From: an uncultured Aquimarina sp.
GTDB taxonomy: Bacteria > Bacteroidota > Bacteroidia > Flavobacteriales > Flavobacteriaceae
Length of the DNA stretch: 64,000 nucleotides
Direction: 5' to 3'
NCBI GenBank assembly: GCA_947496355.1
Contig: CANMCO010000008.1
Coordinates: forward strand, 62,001 to 126,000
Every line of letters starts with the position of its first letter. The stretch's first letter is position 1. Shown here piece after piece: positions 18,027 to 26,937 of the stretch. The notes under the pieces are model-generated. The model worked only from the letters and a program-made list of their open reading frames with translations, was not told the origin of the DNA and did no database searches. The position numbers and the translations under genes are program-made.

Positions 18027-18770
18027 ATGAAGTTGAAAGCAGACAATTTAATGAAGTCTTACAAAGGCCGAAAAGTAGTAAAGGGAATTTCTCTTGAAGT
18101 AAATCAAGGAGAAATTGTTGGACTTTTGGGACCAAACGGCGCAGGTAAAACAACCTCATTTTATATGATTGTAGGGCTGGTAAAACCTAATGGTGGTAAG
18201 ATCACTTTGGAAAATACAGATATCACAAAATACCCTATGTATAAAAGGGCTCAAAATGGTATTGGTTATCTGGCACAAGAAGCATCTGTTTTTAGAAAAC
18301 TTAGCATAGAAGATAACATTCTTAGTGTACTTCAACTTACCAAACTTTCTAAAAAAGAACAATTACACAAAATGGAAGCCCTTATAGAAGAATTTGGTTT
18401 GGGGCACATACGCAAAAATCGTGGTGATTTACTTAGTGGTGGTGAACGACGTCGTACCGAAATTGCTCGTGCATTGGCAACAGATCCTAACTTTATTCTT
18501 CTTGATGAACCTTTTGCTGGTGTGGATCCAGTAGCTGTAGAAGATATCCAACGTATTGTGGCACAACTTAAGAATAAAAACATTGGCATCTTGATCACTG
18601 ACCATAATGTACAGGAAACACTTGCCATAACGGATAGAACCTATCTTATGTTTGAAGGAAGTATCCTAAAAGCAGGTATTCCCGAAGAGCTAGCCGAAGA
18701 TGAAATGGTTCGCAAGGTATATTTGGGGCAAAATTTCGAGCTTAGAAAGAAAAAATTAGATTTCAATTAA
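18027..18770 (+). CDS. lptB: LPS export ABC transporter ATP-binding protein LptB
   Basis: The 247-residue ATPase has Walker [12 protein letters not shown], the LptB-typical [13 protein letters not shown]-loop, the signature LLSGGERRR, Walker [14 protein letters not shown] and H-loop TDHNV. With LptFG it extracts lipopolysaccharide from the inner membrane. Length matches LptB rather than LivF-type relatives. It lies 84 bases downstream of the CMD gene, probably part of the same envelope-biogenesis unit that starts with kdsD. Confidence 0.94.
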   Translation: MKLKADNLMKSYKGRKVVKGISLEVNQGEIVGLLGPNGAGKTTSFYMIVGLVKPNGGKITLENTDITKYPMYKRAQNGIGYLAQEASVFRKLSIEDNILSVLQLTKLSKKEQLHKMEALIEEFGLGHIRKNRGDLLSGGERRRTEIARALATDPNFILLDEPFAGVDPVAVEDIQRIVAQLKNKNIGILITDHNVQETLAITDRTYLMFEGSILKAGIPEELAEDEMVRKVYLGQNFELRKKKLDFN

Positions 18771-18807
18771 TCTACTAGGTTTGTGATTCAAAGCGTAAAC
18801 TAAATAG

Positions 18808-18837
18808 TTAAAAAAGAGTTCATTGCAATACGAACTC
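18808..18837 (-). terminator. Probable terminator after pssA
   Basis: A 6-bp stem (GAGTTC at 18816-18821 with GAACTC at 18832-18837) is followed on the minus strand by six T. It lies just past the pssA stop and before the convergent lptB end. Confidence 0.5.
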
Positions 18838-18850
18838 AACTTCTCACCTC

Positions 18851-19612
18851 TCAAACACTGATTTTCTCACCTCTAAACGTAAGTGACATCAAAACATAAA
18901 GCAAGATCACACAAGGAATTGCTATAAACTTAAAAATAATAATTAAAGACACGGTAAGTAGTAGAAAAACATATCTAACTATATTTTCCTTGAATCCCCA
19001 TGTTTTGAATTTCAAAGAAAACAACGGAATTTCGGCATTCAACATATAACAACTTACCAAAGTAAGGGTTATTAAAAACCATCCATTACCTATAATTTGA
19101 GCAATCCATACTTCTTGCTGAAATTTAAACATCAGAGGCAAGCTAATAATCAGTAATGTATTAGCAGGTGTAGGCAACCCAATAAATGATGAAGTCTGAC
19201 GGGTGTCAATATTAAATTTAGCCAATCGATATGCCGAAGCTAAGGTTATTAATAAACCGATCAGAGAGAGGTAAGACAAATCAAGATTGGTAAAAACTAG
19301 ATCAGAACCCCAAGAGTTTGAGTTTTCATGAAATGGGCTTCCAAATACATTCGATAATAGTTGAAACATCACTATTCCTGGGGCTACTCCACTGGTAACC
19401 ATATCTGCCAATGAGTCAAGCTGTAATCCCAATTCACTATGCGCATTTAATATACGTGCCGCAAAACCATCAAAAAAATCAAACCCAATACCCAATGCAA
19501 CGAATAATGCCGTTAACTCTAAATGTCCTTGAACTCCAAAAATAACAGCTATACACCCACAAAAGAGATTAAGGAGGGTTATAATGTTAGGGATTTGCTT
19601 TTTCAGCCACAT
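18851..19612 (-). CDS. pssA: CDP-diacylglycerol--serine O-phosphatidyltransferase
   Basis: This polytopic membrane enzyme makes phosphatidylserine from CDP-diacylglycerol and serine. The CDP-alcohol phosphotransferase motif DGxxAR-x8-Gx3Dx3D is complete (DGFAARILNAHSELG, then LQLDSLAD). I chose the ATG at 19612 (MWLKKQIPNIITLLNLFCG), where homologues start, giving 253 residues. A longer frame to 19708 would add 32 residues of poor, basic sequence that overlaps the promoter region. The gene is divergent from lnt, another phospholipid-dependent envelope gene. Confidence 0.92.
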   Translation of the reverse strand: MWLKKQIPNIITLLNLFCGCIAVIFGVQGHLELTALFVALGIGFDFFDGFAARILNAHSELGLQLDSLADMVTSGVAPGIVMFQLLSNVFGSPFHENSNSWGSDLVFTNLDLSYLSLIGLLITLASAYRLAKFNIDTRQTSSFIGLPTPANTLLIISLPLMFKFQQEVWIAQIIGNGWFLITLTLVSCYMLNAEIPLFSLKFKTWGFKENIVRYVFLLLTVSLIIIFKFIAIPCVILLYVLMSLTFRGEKISV

Positions 19613-19767
19613 AAAATTTGATTTTGTGTAAAAATAATAAACTATTTTGGTCTGTTGACGTATAATTAAAATATGCGCTAATAATCTTAGAGAAAAAGAA
19701 ATCTTCATTTTTATAATTTGTAACTAAATAATTTTAATTTCGTTACTATATAGTGTACACCTATAAT

Positions 19768-21357
19768 ATGAAAAACATCTTATTTGCCGTTCTAACGGGA
19801 TTGCTACTTGCAATAAGCTGGCCTACCTATGGTTTTCCTTTGTTTTTATTCTTCGGATTTGTTCCTCTTTTGGTTGCTGAGCATAATATCCGCAAAAACA
19901 AACGTAGTAAAAGACAAGTTTTTGGGCTTGCATTTATTGCTTTTTTACTTTGGAATTTTATTACTACTGGGTGGTTGTTTTATTTACCAACAGCATTTGC
20001 AGCCTCTTTTGCAATTATAGCGAATACATTATTAATGTCTACAGTCTTTTTATTTTACCACATCGTTGCTAAAAAGACAACATTTATAGTGGGTAGTATT
20101 TTTTTAATATGCTTCTGGATGAGTTTCGAATATCTACATTTGCACTGGGAATTTTCCTGGCCTTGGCTTAATCTAGGTAATGGGTTTGCACGTTTTACCT
20201 CATGGATACAATGGTATGAATATACAGGAAGTTTTGGGGGAACCCTTTGGATCTGGATTGTGAACATTGGTATTTTTAAAAGCGTATTACTTTTCCTAGA
20301 GCATAGAGATAAAACTATTCTTTATAAATCTGCAATTCATAATGGGTTAATTATTTTGATCCCAATTATAATCTCATTTATCATACTAAAAACATATAAT
20401 GAGACTGGTAAAGATATAGAAGTAGTAATTTTACAACCTAATATTAACCCATATACTGAAAAATATAATACTACGGATCAACGAGTAAGTGTGTTATTAG
20501 ATTCACTTACAAACACAGAAATCACCGCAAATACAGATTTTGTTATTGCTCCTGAAACGGTTTTTGCCGACACTAATCGATTAAACAATTTCTCTAGGTC
20601 TATTGCAAAAGAAACTGCTTTGAAGATTCTTAATCAATATCCCAATGCAAATATCCTTTCTGGTATTTCGTTGATTGATGTATTCAAGGATCCATCAAAA
20701 GTGCACAGACAAACTAACGAACCTAGACCTGGCATTTTTTATGATGATTATAATTCTGCCTTCTTTGTTAGGCCAGACGGAAGCACTGAATTATATCACA
20801 AAAGTAAACTTGTAGTTGGGGTAGAAAACTTTCCTTATCAAAGTGTATTAAAACCTATTGTTGGGGATGCAATGCTTGACCTTGGTGGTACAGTAGCCAA
20901 AAAAACCACACAAGATGATCGAGAAGTATTTTTTACTAAAGATAATATTGGTGTAGCTCCTATTATTTGCTATGAAAGTGTGTATGGCGAATATGTAACA
21001 GGATATGTTAGAAATAAAGCAAGTTTTCTGGCAATTATAACCAACGATGCATGGTGGGACAACACCCAAGGACACAAACAACATTTATCATATGCAAAGT
21101 TAAGAGCTATAGAAACACGAAGAAGTATTGCACGCAGTGCCAATACAGGAATTTCTGCAATCATAAATCAGACCGGAGATATTATTATGTCGCTTGGGTA
21201 CGAAAAACAAGGGGTACTAAAAGGAACTTTAAAAACAAATGATACAATTACTTTTTATACAAAAACCGGAAATTATCTTGCTAGGATTTCTATTTTTATG
21301 TCTGTTCTCATTTTTTTGTTTTCTGTAACCAGACGAAAGAGAAAATTACCTTTTTAA
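19768..21357 (+). CDS. lnt: Apolipoprotein N-acyltransferase
   Basis: The protein has about six N-terminal membrane helices followed by a nitrilase domain. The catalytic triad is visible: Glu in IAPETVF, Lys in YHKSKLVVG and Cys in APIICYESVYGE. It transfers an acyl chain from phospholipid to the N-terminus of lipoproteins in the inner membrane, which fits the many lipoproteins in this window. I start it at ATG 19768 (MKNILFAVLTG, 529 residues); an in-frame GTG at 19753 would add five residues. It is longer than the E. coli protein by little and diverges from pssA. Confidence 0.94.
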   Translation: MKNILFAVLTGLLLAISWPTYGFPLFLFFGFVPLLVAEHNIRKNKRSKRQVFGLAFIAFLLWNFITTGWLFYLPTAFAASFAIIANTLLMSTVFLFYHIVAKKTTFIVGSIFLICFWMSFEYLHLHWEFSWPWLNLGNGFARFTSWIQWYEYTGSFGGTLWIWIVNIGIFKSVLLFLEHRDKTILYKSAIHNGLIILIPIIISFIILKTYNETGKDIEVVILQPNINPYTEKYNTTDQRVSVLLDSLTNTEITANTDFVIAPETVFADTNRLNNFSRSIAKETALKILNQYPNANILSGISLIDVFKDPSKVHRQTNEPRPGIFYDDYNSAFFVRPDGSTELYHKSKLVVGVENFPYQSVLKPIVGDAMLDLGGTVAKKTTQDDREVFFTKDNIGVAPIICYESVYGEYVTGYVRNKASFLAIITNDAWWDNTQGHKQHLSYAKLRAIETRRSIARSANTGISAIINQTGDIIMSLGYEKQGVLKGTLKTNDTITFYTKTGNYLARISIFMSVLIFLFSVTRRKRKLPF

Positions 21358-21404
21358 GAAACCTGAGTAGTACATAAATCAAAGCTCTTCATTTTATTAC
21401 TTCA

Positions 21405-21420
21405 TAACTTTGTACCTTTG
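21405..21420 (+). promoter_or_regulatory. Tandem -7 boxes upstream of the ABC-F gene
   Basis: TAACTTTG (21405-21412) is directly followed by TACCTTTG (21413-21420). Both fit TAnnTTTG. The GTG start lies at 21438, so the untranslated leader would be very short. Confidence 0.5.
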
Positions 21421-21437
21421 CAACCTTATAAAAAATT

Positions 21438-23300
21438 GTGAATTACGTATCAGTAGAAAATATAGCCAAAGCCTTTGGAGAACGCATTCTCTTTAAGAAC
21501 ATTTCTTTTGGGATTAATGAAGGGCAAAAAATTGGATTTGTAGCCAAAAACGGAACCGGGAAAACATCATTGTTAGACATTATAGCAGGAGACGAGGATC
21601 CCGACGAAGGCCAAGTTGTATATCGGAAAAATCTAAAAGTTGCCTTCCTACCCCAAGAACCCAATCTAGACCCTGGTCTCACTATTGAACAAACTATTTT
21701 TGCTTCAGATAATGATACACTTCAGGTTATAAATAACTATGAAAGAGCATTACAAAATCCAGATGATGCCGAGGCATATCAAGATGCTTTTGAGAAAATG
21801 GATGCTATTAATGCATGGGATTTTGAAACCCAATACAAGCAAATACTTTTCAAACTTAAATTAGACGACTTAAGCAAGAAAGTAAGCGAATTATCTGGCG
21901 GTCAAAAGAAACGTTTAGCGCTTGCAAACATTTTATTAAGCAAACCCGATTTACTATATCTGGATGAGCCAACCAACCATCTTGATTTAGAAATGATAGA
22001 GTGGTTAGAAGAGTACTTTGCTAAGGAAAATTTCACACTGTTTATGGTAACACATGACCGCTATTTTCTTGAAAATGTATGTAACGAAATTGTAGAATTA
22101 GAAAATGGTCAATTATATAGTTATAAAGGTAATTACGCATATTATCTAGACAACAAAGAAGCTAGAGTCGTAAACGAGCAAACTGCAACAGACAAGGCAA
22201 AACAACTATATAAGAAAGAGTTAGATTGGATGCGTCGTCAACCAAAAGCACGTACTACCAAGTCTAAATCCAGAATTGATGATTTCTATGAAATCAAGGA
22301 ACGAGCTCACAAACGTCGCAATGACCACGAAGTACAGCTTGAAATCAATATGGAACGAATGGGAAGTAAAATCCTTGAGTTACATAAAATATCCAAGAGC
22401 TTTGACAACTTACTCCTTCTTGACAAATTTGAGTATGTTTTCAAAAAAGGGGAACGCATTGGGATAATAGGCAAAAATGGAACTGGTAAGTCTACTTTCC
22501 TGAATATGCTTACTGGTGGTATCACTCCGGATCATGGTAAAATTATTGTTGGTGATACTATAAAATTTGGTTACTATACACAAAGTGGTATCCAGATCAA
22601 AGAAGGGCAAAAAGTTATTGATGTTATACGAGAATTTGGTGACTATATTCCATTAAAAAAGGGAAGGCAAATCTCTGCTCAACAATTACTGGAACGTTTT
22701 CTATTTGATCGTAAAAAGCAATATGATTTTGTAGAAAAACTAAGTGGCGGAGAAAGAAAAAGATTATACCTCTGTACTGTGCTCATTCAGAACCCAAATT
22801 TTTTAATTCTCGATGAGCCCACAAATGACCTGGATATTGTTACTCTTAATGTACTTGAAAATTTCTTATTAGATTTTCCTGGTTGTTTACTGGTAGTATC
22901 TCATGATCGTTATTTTATGGATAAAATTGTAGATCATTTATTTGTATTTAGAGGTAACGGAATCATTCAGGATTTCCCAGGTAATTATACCGATTATCGA
23001 GTATACGAAGGTAGTACAACACCTAAAATTGCTAAATCAGAGAATACTGAAACAAAAAAGACCTGGAAAAAGGATACTAAAGCTGGTCTTTCTTATAATG
23101 AGCAAAAGGAATTCAGTAGAATTGAACGGGATCTCAAAAAACTAGAACTTCAAAAAAGAGAAATCGAAAATTTATTTGTTGAAGGCAATCTTGAAGGAGA
23201 AAAAATAAATGAGGAATCCCAAAAGCTTCAAAAAATTATTGAACAAATCGAGGAAAACGAAATGCGTTGGCTTGAACTTTCTGAAATGATGGAAGAATAA
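21438..23300 (+). CDS. ABC-F family ATPase (Uup-like)
   Basis: The 620-residue soluble protein carries two complete ABC ATPase domains (Walker A GKNGTGKT/S in FVAKNGTGKTSLLD and IGKNGTGKSTFLN; signatures ELSGGQKKR and KLSGGERKR; Walker B LYLDEPTNHLD and LILDEPTNDLD). An interdomain linker joins them, and a C-terminal charged coiled coil (about 535-620) is typical of Uup. It has no membrane domain, so it acts on ribosomes or DNA intermediates rather than transport. The start codon is GTG at 21438, matching the family start NYVSVENIAKAFGERILF. Confidence 0.93.
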   Translation: MNYVSVENIAKAFGERILFKNISFGINEGQKIGFVAKNGTGKTSLLDIIAGDEDPDEGQVVYRKNLKVAFLPQEPNLDPGLTIEQTIFASDNDTLQVINNYERALQNPDDAEAYQDAFEKMDAINAWDFETQYKQILFKLKLDDLSKKVSELSGGQKKRLALANILLSKPDLLYLDEPTNHLDLEMIEWLEEYFAKENFTLFMVTHDRYFLENVCNEIVELENGQLYSYKGNYAYYLDNKEARVVNEQTATDKAKQLYKKELDWMRRQPKARTTKSKSRIDDFYEIKERAHKRRNDHEVQLEINMERMGSKILELHKISKSFDNLLLLDKFEYVFKKGERIGIIGKNGTGKSTFLNMLTGGITPDHGKIIVGDTIKFGYYTQSGIQIKEGQKVIDVIREFGDYIPLKKGRQISAQQLLERFLFDRKKQYDFVEKLSGGERKRLYLCTVLIQNPNFLILDEPTNDLDIVTLNVLENFLLDFPGCLLVVSHDRYFMDKIVDHLFVFRGNGIIQDFPGNYTDYRVYEGSTTPKIAKSENTETKKTWKKDTKAGLSYNEQKEFSRIERDLKKLELQKREIENLFVEGNLEGEKINEESQKLQKIIEQIEENEMRWLELSEMMEE

Positions 23301-23341
23301 TAAACGAAACATTTTTTTAGTTTTAAGATAGTTATCAAAAA

Positions 23342-23917
23342 ATGCTCTTCAGAATAACATCATATCTCAAATTCCTTCTCAAATCGACCAATCAACATGG
23401 GGTACATTCGCCTTTTGTATATGATTTGGTAACACGATGCTTCTACGATACAAAGAAACAAGTAACACATAAATCAATTAAAAGACTATTTAAAGATTAT
23501 AATGGAAAACGATCAATTAACAGTCTAAAAACGACAAAACTCTTAAGTCGTTTATCATCCTATTTTGGTTATACAAAAGTTGCTATCGCAGATAACTCGT
23601 CTGATTTTGTATCTAAGGTTTTATCAATTGATAATTCAATTTCTATAGTAGATTTAGATAAGCAAAATGACCTATGCGATTTAATATATGTGAACTTAAA
23701 CACGACAAATCTGAATAACCTAGAGGATTTATTTTCTAAAACACATAATAACAGTTTAATAATTGTAAGCAACATATATCAGTCAAAAGAAAATACTTCA
23801 ACTTGGAAAAAAGTAAAATGCCTTTCGGCTGTTCGGGTAACTATTGATACGTACCGTTTAGGTTTTATATTTTTTCGGAAAGAACAAGTTAAAGAACATT
23901 TTGCAATTAGAGTGTAA
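23342..23917 (+). CDS. Degenerate class I SAM-dependent methyltransferase-like protein
   Basis: The ends of this 191-residue protein match a Bacteroidota methyltransferase family: NQHGVHSPFVYDLVTRCFYD near the N-terminus and VTIDTYRLGFIFFRKEQVKEHF at the C-terminus. The middle is shortened by some 40-60 residues compared with what I recall of the family. The SAM-binding glycine loop (usually E-x-GxSxG) is replaced by VAIADNSSDFV. The frame is intact, so it is either a non-catalytic descendant or a decaying gene. It lies 42 bases after the ABC-F gene. Confidence 0.7.
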   Translation: MLFRITSYLKFLLKSTNQHGVHSPFVYDLVTRCFYDTKKQVTHKSIKRLFKDYNGKRSINSLKTTKLLSRLSSYFGYTKVAIADNSSDFVSKVLSIDNSISIVDLDKQNDLCDLIYVNLNTTNLNNLEDLFSKTHNNSLIIVSNIYQSKENTSTWKKVKCLSAVRVTIDTYRLGFIFFRKEQVKEHFAIRV

Positions 23918-23980
23918 CAACTTTTTAGCTACTGCGTCATATATTCTAATATTGTATCTTACAATCAGTAAAGGCTATCT

Positions 23981-24667
23981 ATGGAAAACGTTATAGAAAT
24001 CAAGGGGATTATTAGAAATTTTCAACTCGGTCAGGAAACTGTCTATGTCTTAAAAGGAATTGATTTAGTAATCCCACGTGGTGAGTATGTTGCGATTATG
24101 GGACCTTCGGGTTCCGGAAAATCTACCCTCATGAATCTTCTTGGATGCCTTGACACTCCTACTGATGGGAAGTATATCCTAAATGGAAATGACGTGAGCC
24201 AAATGACAGATAATGAATTGGCTGATATTCGAAATCGGGAAATTGGATTTGTTTTTCAAACCTTTAATTTACTACCAAGAACAACAGCATTAGATAATGT
24301 TGCATTACCCATGGTATATGCCGGAACCTCTAAAAAAGATAGAGTAATTAGAGCTGAAGAAGTACTTACAGATGTTGGTCTTGCTGATCGCATGGATCAT
24401 AAACCAAATCAACTCTCTGGTGGACAGCGACAACGAGTTGCTGTTGGTCGTGCTCTGGTAAATAAACCCTCTATCATTCTTGCCGATGAGCCCACAGGTA
24501 ATCTTGATTCCAAAACATCTATAGAAATAATGAATTTGTTTGATGACATTCATGCAGCGGGAAATACTGTCATTATCGTAACTCATGAAGAAGAAGTTGC
24601 GGCCCATGCACACAGAGTTATTCGTTTGCGTGATGGTATGATCGAGAGTGATGTTAGAAACAAATAG
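23981..24667 (+). CDS. ABC transporter ATP-binding protein, LolD/MacB type
   Basis: The 228-residue ATPase has the MacB/LolD-type sequence [21 protein letters not shown], a Q-loop [16 protein letters not shown], the signature [16 protein letters not shown], Walker [13 protein letters not shown] and H-loop THEEEVA. Such ATPases pair with FtsX-like permeases in lipoprotein release or mechanotransmission complexes. No permease is adjacent, so the partner is encoded elsewhere. It lies 63 bases after the methyltransferase-like gene and 66 before a sodium symporter gene. Confidence 0.92.
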   Translation: MENVIEIKGIIRNFQLGQETVYVLKGIDLVIPRGEYVAIMGPSGSGKSTLMNLLGCLDTPTDGKYILNGNDVSQMTDNELADIRNREIGFVFQTFNLLPRTTALDNVALPMVYAGTSKKDRVIRAEEVLTDVGLADRMDHKPNQLSGGQRQRVAVGRALVNKPSIILADEPTGNLDSKTSIEIMNLFDDIHAAGNTVIIVTHEEEVAAHAHRVIRLRDGMIESDVRNK

Positions 24668-24733
24668 TTTTATGTTTATGGTTTGGAGTTTCTAGTTAAT
24701 TTGTATTTTGGCGACTCATTATAACCAAAATTT

Positions 24734-26173
24734 ATGCAGCCTTTACATATTCTGCTTTTAATTGCAGCCTATTTTGGAATTCTATTACTAATATCTTATT
24801 TCACCGGAAAAAATGCCGGAAATGAAGCTTTTTTCAAAGCCAACAGACAATCACCTTGGTACATTGTAGCATTTGGTATGATTGGTGCTTCGTTAAGTGG
24901 CGTTACCTTTATTTCTGTTCCAGGATGGATCGAAGCTTCTCAGTTTAGCTATATGCAGGTTGTATTAGGTTATATTTTGGGATATACTGTAATCGGTACA
25001 ATTTTACTTCCTTTATATTATAGACTTAATCTGACTTCAATCTATACCTATTTAGATGGTCGTTTTGGTAATTATTCATACAAAACAGGCGCTTCCTTTT
25101 TTTTATTGTCAAGAGTTGTTGGTGCAAGCTTTAGGTTATTTTTGGTAGCAAACGTACTTCAATCTATTCTGTTTGATGCCCTTGGAGTTCCTTTTTGGGT
25201 TACCGTAATTATAACAATCCTATTGATCTGGTTGTATACATTTAAGTCTGGAATAAAAACTATTGTTTGGACCGATACCTTGCAAACATTATTTATGTTA
25301 ATCGCAGTGGGTGTCGCCATATATTATGTATCTGATGATCTTGGTATTAATGGATCTAACTTGCTTGGTTATGTATTAGAAAGTGATTTATCAAAAATGT
25401 TCTTTTTTGATGATTTTAAAAGCGGTAATTATTTCTGGAAACAATTTTTATCCGGAGCTTTTATAGCCATTGTAATGACAGGCTTAGATCAGGATATGAT
25501 GCAAAAAAACCTTACCTGTCGTAGTTTGAAAGATGCACAAAAAAACATGTTTTGGTTCACTATTGTTTTAACAATTGTGAATTTTATATTTCTAGGTTTG
25601 GGCCTATTACTTACTCAATATGCATCGCAAAATGGAATTGAAGCGCATAAAGATCAACTTTTTCCGGTAATCGCCACCCAAAGTGGCCTCGGTTTTGGAA
25701 TTGCCATTTTCTTCGTACTTGGCCTTATCGCAGCCGCTTATAGTAGTGCAGATAGCGCATTAACTTCGCTAACGACTTCATTTAGCATTGATATCATGGA
25801 TATTGAAAAGAAATACACTCCTTCAGATCAAGTAAAAACCCGAAAAAAGATTCATATCCTATTTTCCCTAATATTAGTTTTAGTAATTATTTCCTTTAAA
25901 TACATCATAAAGGATGAAAGCGTAATTGCCAAATTGTTCGTTTTTGCAGGATATACATACGGCCCTTTATTGGGGCTTTATGCATTTGGTTTGTTTACAA
26001 AACTAAAGGTGATGGATAAACTAGTACCAATAGTAGCTGTATTGTCACCAATATTATCATATATCATAAGTGTCAATAGTGCTGCATGGTTTGGTTTCGA
26101 ATTTGGTTTCTTTATTCTAATCCTGAATGGATTTTTAACTTTTCTGGGGTTAGTACTGATTCGTAGAAAGTAA
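24734..26173 (+). CDS. Sodium:solute symporter (SSS) family protein
   Basis: The 479-residue protein has about 13 predicted membrane helices. It shows SSS motifs: [14 protein letters not shown] in helix 2-3, [16 protein letters not shown], and [25 protein letters not shown], the sodium-site helix. It should take up a solute with sodium across the inner membrane; the substrate (sugar, sialic acid or other) is unknown. Its last 24 bases overlap the end of the convergent CoA-binding gene. Confidence 0.9.
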   Translation: MQPLHILLLIAAYFGILLLISYFTGKNAGNEAFFKANRQSPWYIVAFGMIGASLSGVTFISVPGWIEASQFSYMQVVLGYILGYTVIGTILLPLYYRLNLTSIYTYLDGRFGNYSYKTGASFFLLSRVVGASFRLFLVANVLQSILFDALGVPFWVTVIITILLIWLYTFKSGIKTIVWTDTLQTLFMLIAVGVAIYYVSDDLGINGSNLLGYVLESDLSKMFFFDDFKSGNYFWKQFLSGAFIAIVMTGLDQDMMQKNLTCRSLKDAQKNMFWFTIVLTIVNFIFLGLGLLLTQYASQNGIEAHKDQLFPVIATQSGLGFGIAIFFVLGLIAAAYSSADSALTSLTTSFSIDIMDIEKKYTPSDQVKTRKKIHILFSLILVLVIISFKYIIKDESVIAKLFVFAGYTYGPLLGLYAFGLFTKLKVMDKLVPIVAVLSPILSYIISVNSAAWFGFEFGFFILILNGFLTFLGLVLIRRK

Positions 26174-26512
26174 CACCAATGTACAAGCTACATCAACTTC
26201 TATATTTGCTTTTCTAAGTAACTGATAAAATTCTGGGTTTTCTGTACCTGGATTAAAAATGACTCTTCTTGGGTTAAGATTTACTATATAATCATAATAT
26301 GGCTTTTGTCTTAGTGGGTTTAAATAGAGTGTTACTGTATCTATACCATTTATATCTTCTAATTCTGTTTGTATTTCCACGCCTGCAACTTCTCCCGCTC
26401 TTAAACCAATGGCAAGAACTTCATGCTGATTATCTACCAGTCTATTTATTACATAATTAGAATATCGATTTGCCTTTAATGATGCCCCAAGTACTAATGT
26501 TTTTTTATCCAT
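26150..26512 (-). CDS. CoA-binding domain protein (YccU-like)
   Basis: This 120-residue cytoplasmic Rossmann-fold protein starts [19 protein letters not shown], with the nucleotide-binding GAS loop, and contains [17 protein letters not shown] and NPGTENPEF typical of the CoA_binding_2 family. Function is unknown; homologues bind CoA. It converges on the symporter gene and overlaps it tail to tail over 24 bases (26150-26173). Both C-termini look like those of their families, so the overlap is real. Confidence 0.87.
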   Translation of the reverse strand: MDKKTLVLGASLKANRYSNYVINRLVDNQHEVLAIGLRAGEVAGVEIQTELEDINGIDTVTLYLNPLRQKPYYDYIVNLNPRRVIFNPGTENPEFYQLLRKANIEVDVACTLVLLSTNQY

Positions 26513-26594
26513 ATATAGTGATCCGAATTTGTTAGTTATTTAGTCGTTTAAAAATCTCTAAAATTAAAGTTTAAACGTTAAAAAAGTAAGTCAA

Positions 26595-26623
26595 AATGTT
26601 AAAAACAAAAGAAGTCTGTAACA
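26595..26623 (+). repeat. Direct repeat copy 1
   Basis: AATGTTAAAAACAAAA (16 bases) is followed after six bases by TGTAACA. The same combination recurs at 26788-26815 with one base less between the parts. Confidence 0.55.
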
Positions 26624-26748
26624 CAAACCAAAGCTCTACGTCTTACTTATAAAGATATGATTTTTCATAAATTTAGTTAGTTAGTTACTTTATAATAATC
26701 AAATTTTATTCATAGTTGATGGTTAGTGTTACTATTTGGTTATTATAG

Positions 26749-26779
26749 AAAACCGCCTTATCCAAGGCGGTTTTTGTTT
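26749..26779 (+). terminator. Orphan rho-independent terminator
   Basis: An 11-bp perfect stem (AAAACCGCCTT at 26749-26759 with 26764-26774), 4-base loop and T-rich tail form a strong terminator. The nearest plus-strand gene ends 576 bases upstream at 26173, so it may end an unannotated small RNA or long symporter read-through. Confidence 0.85.
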
Positions 26780-26787
26780 TTAAACAT

Positions 26788-26815
26788 AATGTTAAAAACA
26801 AAATATAATGTAACA
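26788..26815 (+). repeat. Direct repeat copy 2
   Basis: This is the second copy of the AATGTTAAAAACAAAA plus TGTAACA element, about 120 bases before the start of the TonB-type barrel gene. Confidence 0.55.
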
Positions 26816-26937
26816 GAAATTCTTCTTATTCGTCTAGTACTATATATGCCTAATCACCATATAAATTATAAAACAAATGTGCTTGTATTATGTAATACAA
26901 AGTACAATGCATAACACTCAATCAAACAAACGTTCAA

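Larger units (their letters stand above)
26513..26937. other. 425-base intergenic region with duplicated element and orphan terminator
   Basis: The gap separates the CoA-binding gene from the TonB-type barrel gene. It contains a 16-base exact direct repeat (26595-26610 and 26788-26803), each copy followed by TGTAACA. A strong plus-strand terminator (26749-26779) lies between the copies with no plus-strand gene just upstream. I see no reliable coding frame. A short 62-codon frame at 26726-26914 runs through the terminator and is not credible. Confidence 0.6.

Noticed and set aside
19753..19767. GTG start for lnt
   Set aside because: The ATG at 19768 begins directly at the first membrane helix as in homologues; the five extra residues add nothing.
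26726..26914. 62-codon plus-strand frame
   Set aside because: It runs straight through the strong terminator at 26749-26779 and its protein has no recognisable feature.
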